Of a stretch of 64,000 nt of DNA, positions 60,109-64,000 are shown piece after piece. Origin of the DNA: DAIDKA01 sp036267975 (GTDB taxonomy: Bacteria; Pseudomonadota; Gammaproteobacteria; Steroidobacterales; Steroidobacteraceae); the NCBI GenBank assembly GCA_036267975.1, contig DATAVA010000047.1, positions 1 to 64,000 on the forward strand. The letters are read 5' to 3'. Positions within the stretch are counted from its first letter, which is position 1; every line of letters starts with the position of its first letter. The translations under genes were made by a program, and so were the position numbers. The notes beneath the pieces are model-generated. The model saw only the letters and a list, made by a program, of their open reading frames with translations, did no database searches and was not told the origin of the DNA.

Positions 60109-60413
60109 TTCTGATTCATCGGGTGAGGCGGCCCGCTGAGCATACCGCCTTCAACTTAATCGAGCTGCTTGCTTCACGGGGCTTGGACATATACCCGACC
60201 AAGGACCATAGGCCCGGTGGCCTCTACATGAGGATCAAATTGCCGAATGGCCCTATGATGGAGGTGCAGCCGCAGCGGGGCGGGTGGGTCCGGTGCCGCG
60301 GCAACTGCCTACGACGTCCCACACGGGGAAAACACCTAATCACGCTTGCAAAATTGCCGTTCCGCCGATTGTGTGTACTCTAGAGCGGTTCCTTAGGGGG
60401 GGGCGAAGCGCTG

Positions 60414-60923
60414 ATGCCCAATTCAAGTGATGACTTGCTTGGCAGGCTATTCTCCAATAGCCATCGGGCGTTGCGTCTATATGTCCGGCGCCTCGTCGAC
60501 TCGCGGGAGACCGCTGACGATATCGTCCAGGAGGCGTTCCTCCGTACCTACGTGCATGCTGACCGCGTGAAAGTCCCGCGGGCTTTCCTGTTCTCCACGG
60601 CGCGAAATCTGGCGGCCGATTCTTGGCGACATAATCGAGTCGCCAAAACCGATCTATTGGGGGATTCCGTCGACTCGGAAGTCGTATCATTGGGCGAGTC
60701 GCCTGAAGAACAGGCGCTCGCAGATGAACGATCCCGGCTTCTGAGGCGTGCCATCGAGCGGCTGTCACCGCAGTGTCGGGCCGCCTTCGTTCTAAAAGTA
60801 TTTCATGCTTGCTCTTACAAGGAAATTGCGCAGCGCTTGGGCATTGCCCCCAAAACCGTAGAAAACCACATTGCGCGCGCCCTGCGCGAGACGCATCAGT
60901 ATCTTCGGGAGCGCTACAAGTGA
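60414..60923 (+). CDS. FecI-type ECF sigma factor
   Basis: 169 residues. Sigma region 2 is LRLYVRRLVDSRETADDIVQ followed by EAFLRTYVHADRVKVPRAFL and LFSTARNLAADSWR; region 4 is RLSPQCRAAFVLKVF and YKEIAQRLGIAPKTVENHIA. This is the iron-starvation sigma type. It would be held by the FecR product and released by ligand binding at the downstream TonB receptor. A GGGGGGGG run sits just before the start and may be the ribosome site. Its own promoter must be in the 300 bases upstream. Confidence 0.92.
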   Translation: MPNSSDDLLGRLFSNSHRALRLYVRRLVDSRETADDIVQEAFLRTYVHADRVKVPRAFLFSTARNLAADSWRHNRVAKTDLLGDSVDSEVVSLGESPEEQALADERSRLLRRAIERLSPQCRAAFVLKVFHACSYKEIAQRLGIAPKTVENHIARALRETHQYLRERYK

Positions 60924-60938
60924 GGCGAGGATCGGTTG

Positions 60939-62042
60939 ATGGCTGACGTACACCGAATTCCTGACGCAACCGAAGCTGAGCGCGTGGCGAGCGAGTGGAT
61001 CGCGCGACTGAATGCGGATGACGTTTCGGCCGATGACCGCGCGCGATTTGAGGCCTGGCGGACTTCGCATCCGATGTATGCGCGCGCATACGAAGCCCTC
61101 GCCGCCACTTGGGACCAATGCACCGCCGCGCGTCCCATCGTCCGCGCTGTTTCCTTCGCCACGTCGATGAGCGAGGCGGCGCTGACGCCTCCACGGCAGC
61201 GGCGAGGGGCTTTCATCGCGGCTGCCATGGCAGTGATGGTGGCAACGATCGGCTGGTTGTATTTCGGCCGGCTGGCGTCGGACACGACGTTCAGTACGAC
61301 GAGCGGCGAACATGCCACCATTTCACTGGCGGATGGCTCGACACTGGAGCTCAATAGCAACAGCCTCGCACGCGTGGATTACTCGGAGCGGATGCGTGTG
61401 ATTCACCTCGATCGTGGGGAGGCGTTTTTCAAGGTGGCGCACGATACTCATCGGCCCTTCTGGGTGGTCGGGGGCAGCTCGTGGGTTCGGGCGGTCGGAA
61501 CGGCATTTGACGTCTACCTGAGTCCCACCGCTGTCCAGGTCACCGTAGGGGAGGGTACGGTCAAAGTGGGCGCGGTCAATTCCCTTGTTGGCGGCATCCC
61601 AACGGGCAATGCGCTCGCTCAGACCGGGATATCGGTGCTCACCGCGGGCCAGCAAGCCGACCTCACCGTCGCGGCGACGGCAACTCGGCGGCTGTCGCCC
61701 GCGGAGCTCGCGCGATCCATGGCATGGCGGGATGGCACCTTGTACTTCGAGAATCAACCCTTGGGCGAGATCGTGGACGAGCTCGGCAGATACACGCCGC
61801 TGCAGCTCGTAGTGGACGAGAAGCTGCGCAGCTTGCCGATGGGCGGCACGTTCCAGGCGAGTCCCCAGGGCACTGAAGCCCTGCTCCAGATGCTTCAGCA
61901 GGGCTTCGGCTTGACCGTACGCCGCGCGCCGGGTCGGGTATATGTATATATCGAACGGCTGCCGGACAAGCGGCGCGATCGAAGGTTGCAAGCGGCGGAG
62001 GCACAGCTCGGCGGGACGACCGAGCCGATCGATCGAAGATAG
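60939..62042 (+). CDS. FecR-family anti-sigma / signal transducer
   Basis: 367 residues from the ATG after TTG. The N-terminal DUF4880 cytosolic domain shows ASEWIARLNADDVSADDRAR and HPMYARAYEALAATWDQ. A transmembrane helix (GAFIAAAMAVMVATIGWLY) leads to the periplasmic FecR domain: SGEHATISLADGSTLELNSN, VDYSERMRVIHLDRGEAFF, and WVRAVGTAFDVYLSP. The C-terminal YFENQPLGEIVDELGRYTPL is an STN-like fold that contacts the receptor. Sixteen bases after the sigma gene. Its TAG lies inside the right inverted-repeat copy. Confidence 0.92.
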   Translation: MADVHRIPDATEAERVASEWIARLNADDVSADDRARFEAWRTSHPMYARAYEALAATWDQCTAARPIVRAVSFATSMSEAALTPPRQRRGAFIAAAMAVMVATIGWLYFGRLASDTTFSTTSGEHATISLADGSTLELNSNSLARVDYSERMRVIHLDRGEAFFKVAHDTHRPFWVVGGSSWVRAVGTAFDVYLSPTAVQVTVGEGTVKVGAVNSLVGGIPTGNALAQTGISVLTAGQQADLTVAATATRRLSPAELARSMAWRDGTLYFENQPLGEIVDELGRYTPLQLVVDEKLRSLPMGGTFQASPQGTEALLQMLQQGFGLTVRRAPGRVYVYIERLPDKRRDRRLQAAEAQLGGTTEPIDRR

Positions 62043-62090
62043 ATTAGGGGGTTTTCGCTCCCCGGGAGTCGTAGTCCACAGAGCCTCTCA
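62039..62090 (-). repeat. 53-bp imperfect inverted repeat, right copy
   Basis: Reverse complement of the left copy at 60056-60108, with about 85% identity by hand. It begins in the last codon of fecR and ends about 38 bases before the receptor ATG, so it forms most of the fecR-receptor spacer. Either an ECF-type promoter/regulatory block or the terminal repeat of a mobile unit. Confidence 0.7.
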
Positions 62091-62127
62091 CAGAGAGGTC
62101 GGACAACAATCAAATGAGGGGGCGCTC

Positions 62128-64000
62128 ATGAGGTCGACCAAAGACCGATCGGCGGATGTTACCCAATGTGAGTCGCGGATTTTGGCGTGGACAGCGTTCC
62201 TCATTGCCGCAGGAATTGCACTGACCTCTCCTGCCATGGCAAGCGCGGACTCCGCGCGATTCAATATTCCGGCGCAATCTTTGCCCATCGCTCTCAGGGC
62301 ATTCGCCACGCAAGCTCACATGCAGCTACTGTATCAGTACGATTTTATCGAGGGTGTGAAGGGAAATTCGGTCAACGGGGATATCGAGAAACACGCTGCA
62401 CTCCAGCAGCTTCTGCGAAATACCGGCTTCGAGGCCGTCTATAGCACCGACTCGGCAGCGACGATCAGGCCAGTCCGGGCCGATGCGTCCAAGCAGCTAA
62501 CCGAGCAGACAGCGCAGAGCCCGCCAATGCTGCTCGTACAGGAGCAAGTGCCTGCGGCAGCTCCGGCGAATTCATCGGTGCAGCAACCTGCGGCGGCAGA
62601 GCAACCGGCGGCGGCACAGCAACCGGAGATTCAAGAGGTGCAGGTCACTGGCTCGCGGATAACCGTTCTCCCGGGGATGTCCACGCCGACGCCCGTGACG
62701 GCCGTCTCGACGGCGGCGTTGCTCTCCGTTGGGCCTGAATCCATCGTTCAAGGTCTGACACAAATGCCTTCGCTTACCGCCTCCACCGAGCAGAAAAGCA
62801 AAGGGGCGTCCACCACGGTGGGTCAGGGAAGCTTCCTGAACCTGCGAAACCTCGGAACGGTCGAGACCTTGGTGCTGCTTGATGGCAACCGCATAGTGCC
62901 GGCTAACATCCAAGGCTACGCTGACGTGAGCATGCTGCCCGAGGCGCTGATCTCCCGTGTCGATGTAGTCACCGGAGGCGCTTCGGCGGCTTATGGCTCT
63001 GATGCGGTGGCCGGCGTCGTCAACTTCGTCCTCGATACTCGGTTCACGGGCTTCAAGGTCGATGTTGGCACCGGTCGCTCGTCGGTCGGCGATGGAGGCT
63101 CTGACAAGCTGTCGCTGGCATGGGGCGACTCCTTTGCGAACGATCGCGTGCATGTGATCGCATCTTTCAACTGGCTGCACTCTGAGGGGGCCGATGCGGC
63201 CAACCGCCCCTGGGCGGACGGTCACTGCTCGGTCATTAGTACTCCCGGGGTTACCACCGCCACCGAGTCGCCCACCAATCCGTTGACGCAATTTGCCTGC
63301 AATGTCACGGAGCCCTATGCCTCCGTTGGTGGCGCGATCACCAGCGGTCGGCTAACCACCCCCGCGCAGGGTATCAGCTTTGGTCCGGGCGGCGTTCCGG
63401 AGCCCTTCACCTACGGGTCGCTGCACACCAGCAATTTCCAGGTGGGCGGTACTGGCGATCCGACATATAACGAAGAGCCTGTAGACTTTACCGCTCCGCT
63501 TGATACCAAGACGGGCTTCGGCCACATCGAATATGACGTTTCGGACAGCGTCCAGGCATGGGTTCAACTGTCAGCAAGTCGCAGCACTTCCGAATATGCC
63601 CAGTCGCCGAACTACCTCAACTCGACTCGCCCCTTGACCATCTACAGTGGCAACCCGTTCATCCCGGCGTCGATCCAGGCGCAGATGACGGCCCTCGACG
63701 TCCCGAGCTTCCAGCTTGGGCTCACGCCCCTGTCCTGGGGCCTTGTCTACTCTAACAGTCACGAAGAGACTTACGATGCGCTCGCCGGCCTGAAGGGCGA
63801 ATTCGGCAAAAACTGGAACTGGCAGGTGCATTTCGAGCACGGCCGCTACCAGTGGGGAACGACGTTCGAAGGCGCCGTAGATCTAGTGAATGTGTATCGC
63901 GCGACCGACGCAGTTACAGCTCCCAACGGCACAATCGTTTGCGCGAGCGCCCTCGTCAATCCGGCGCTGTACGGCAGCTGCGCTCCGATCAATGTCTTCG
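62128..64000 (+). CDS. TonB-dependent transducer receptor with STN domain (3' end outside window)
   Basis: At least 624 residues; continues past the window. GAGGGGG lies upstream of the ATG. A signal segment (LAWTAFLIAAGIALTSPAMA) is followed by an STN domain about 45-115: RFNIPAQSLPIALRAFATQA and LLYQYDFIEGV, then AALQQLLRNTGFEAVY. A Gln/Pro/Ala-rich linker (SVQQPAAAEQPAAAQQPE) leads to the plug EIQEVQVTGSRI, with FLNLRNLGTVETLVLLDGNR and TGGASAAYGSDAVAGVVNFV. The STN domain is what passes the ligand signal to FecR, so this is the receptor of the preceding sigma system. The substrate need not be iron. Confidence 0.93.
   Translation, partial: MRSTKDRSADVTQCESRILAWTAFLIAAGIALTSPAMASADSARFNIPAQSLPIALRAFATQAHMQLLYQYDFIEGVKGNSVNGDIEKHAALQQLLRNTGFEAVYSTDSAATIRPVRADASKQLTEQTAQSPPMLLVQEQVPAAAPANSSVQQPAAAEQPAAAQQPEIQEVQVTGSRITVLPGMSTPTPVTAVSTAALLSVGPESIVQGLTQMPSLTASTEQKSKGASTTVGQGSFLNLRNLGTVETLVLLDGNRIVPANIQGYADVSMLPEALISRVDVVTGGASAAYGSDAVAGVVNFVLDTRFTGFKVDVGTGRSSVGDGGSDKLSLAWGDSFANDRVHVIASFNWLHSEGADAANRPWADGHCSVISTPGVTTATESPTNPLTQFACNVTEPYASVGGAITSGRLTTPAQGISFGPGGVPEPFTYGSLHTSNFQVGGTGDPTYNEEPVDFTAPLDTKTGFGHIEYDVSDSVQAWVQLSASRSTSEYAQSPNYLNSTRPLTIYSGNPFIPASIQAQMTALDVPSFQLGLTPLSWGLVYSNSHEETYDALAGLKGEFGKNWNWQVHFEHGRYQWGTTFEGAVDLVNVYRATDAVTAPNGTIVCASALVNPALYGSCAPINVF

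Larger units (their letters stand above)
59716..60413. other. Intergenic region before fecI
   Basis: 698 bases between the outward-facing exported-protein and sigma-factor genes. It contains an IS4-type transposase remnant (about 59846-60000, minus) and the left copy of the 53-bp inverted repeat (60056-60108). An 86-codon frame at 60123-60383 has no recognisable family. The promoters for both neighbours must lie here. Confidence 0.45.

Noticed and set aside
60123..60383. 86-codon plus-strand frame before fecI
   Set aside because: No recognisable domain, no ribosome site. Could be a fragment of an unknown gene, but I cannot support it.
1..64000. CRISPR array, rRNA operon or prophage
   Set aside because: No regularly spaced repeats, no rRNA-like conserved stretches and no phage structural genes were seen on either strand.

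Overview
The window is a GC-rich (roughly 60-65% by eye), densely coded chromosomal stretch from a Gram-negative bacterium. A chaperone-usher fimbrial operon, three-domain FecI/FecR/TonB-receptor signalling, several TonB-dependent receptors and major facilitator carriers, many small exported proteins and beta-ketoadipate-type aromatic catabolism together suggest a free-living soil or water proteobacterium. A gammaproteobacterium near Steroidobacterales/Nevskiales is my best guess, but that is inference: no rRNA or other marker gene is present.

Layout. 0-3.2 kb: trehalose synthesis from maltodextrin (treY, cut by the window edge, convergent with treZ). 3.3-7.1 kb: a tightly overlapping minus-strand operon (peptide transporter, RNB-type ribonuclease, LOG-family protein). 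7.1-12.4 kb: an aromatic/CoA catabolic block (MetE-like methyltransferase divergent from a ring-cleavage-type VOC protein, then pcaI-pcaJ-pcaF). 12.4-16.5 kb: a minus-strand run of two DUF6644-like membrane proteins, two related exported proteins, a DUF6152 protein and a metallo-beta-lactamase-fold hydrolase. 16.8-23.2 kb: a type-B carboxylesterase, an MFS carrier, two coupled methyltransferases behind a perfect 12-bp inverted repeat, and an exported protein. 23.1-26.7 kb: LemA plus a GIDE/EF-hand membrane protein, then PAP2 phosphatase plus SPFH protein. 26.9-30.6 kb: a GT4 glycosyltransferase with a GH130 mannoside enzyme. 30.6-37.3 kb: a hybrid histidine kinase, a CSS-EAL c-di-GMP phosphodiesterase, an MBL hydrolase carrying an EF-hand insertion, and an O-methyltransferase. 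37.4-42.9 kb: a decayed DUF1801 gene against a complete pilin-chaperone-usher-tip operon. 43.6-52.9 kb: a TonB receptor, an RcnB-like protein, an intradiol dioxygenase / NTF2-like / FAH-family operon and two MFS carriers.

53.1-58.3 kb is an accessory, defence-like island: the first ~40 codons of a TIR domain overlapping a SLOG-like four-helix membrane protein, a Fic remnant, MazEF, Phd-VapC with a perfect 20-bp operator, an IS3 remnant fused to a deleted class-C beta-lactamase remnant, and HigBA with a nested palindromic operator. 58.7-64 kb holds an exported protein paralogous to the one at 22.3 kb, an IS4-type transposase remnant, and a FecI-FecR-TonB receptor system whose sigma/anti-sigma pair is bracketed by a ~53-bp imperfect inverted repeat.

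The most notable signals are the TIR-relic/SLOG-membrane pair (possibly a decayed Thoeris-like defence locus), the inverted repeat around fecIR, the EF-hand insertion in an MBL hydrolase, and five genes decayed by internal deletion or frameshift. Start codons were re-chosen where a Shine-Dalgarno sequence, an overlap with the previous gene, or family conservation argued for it.
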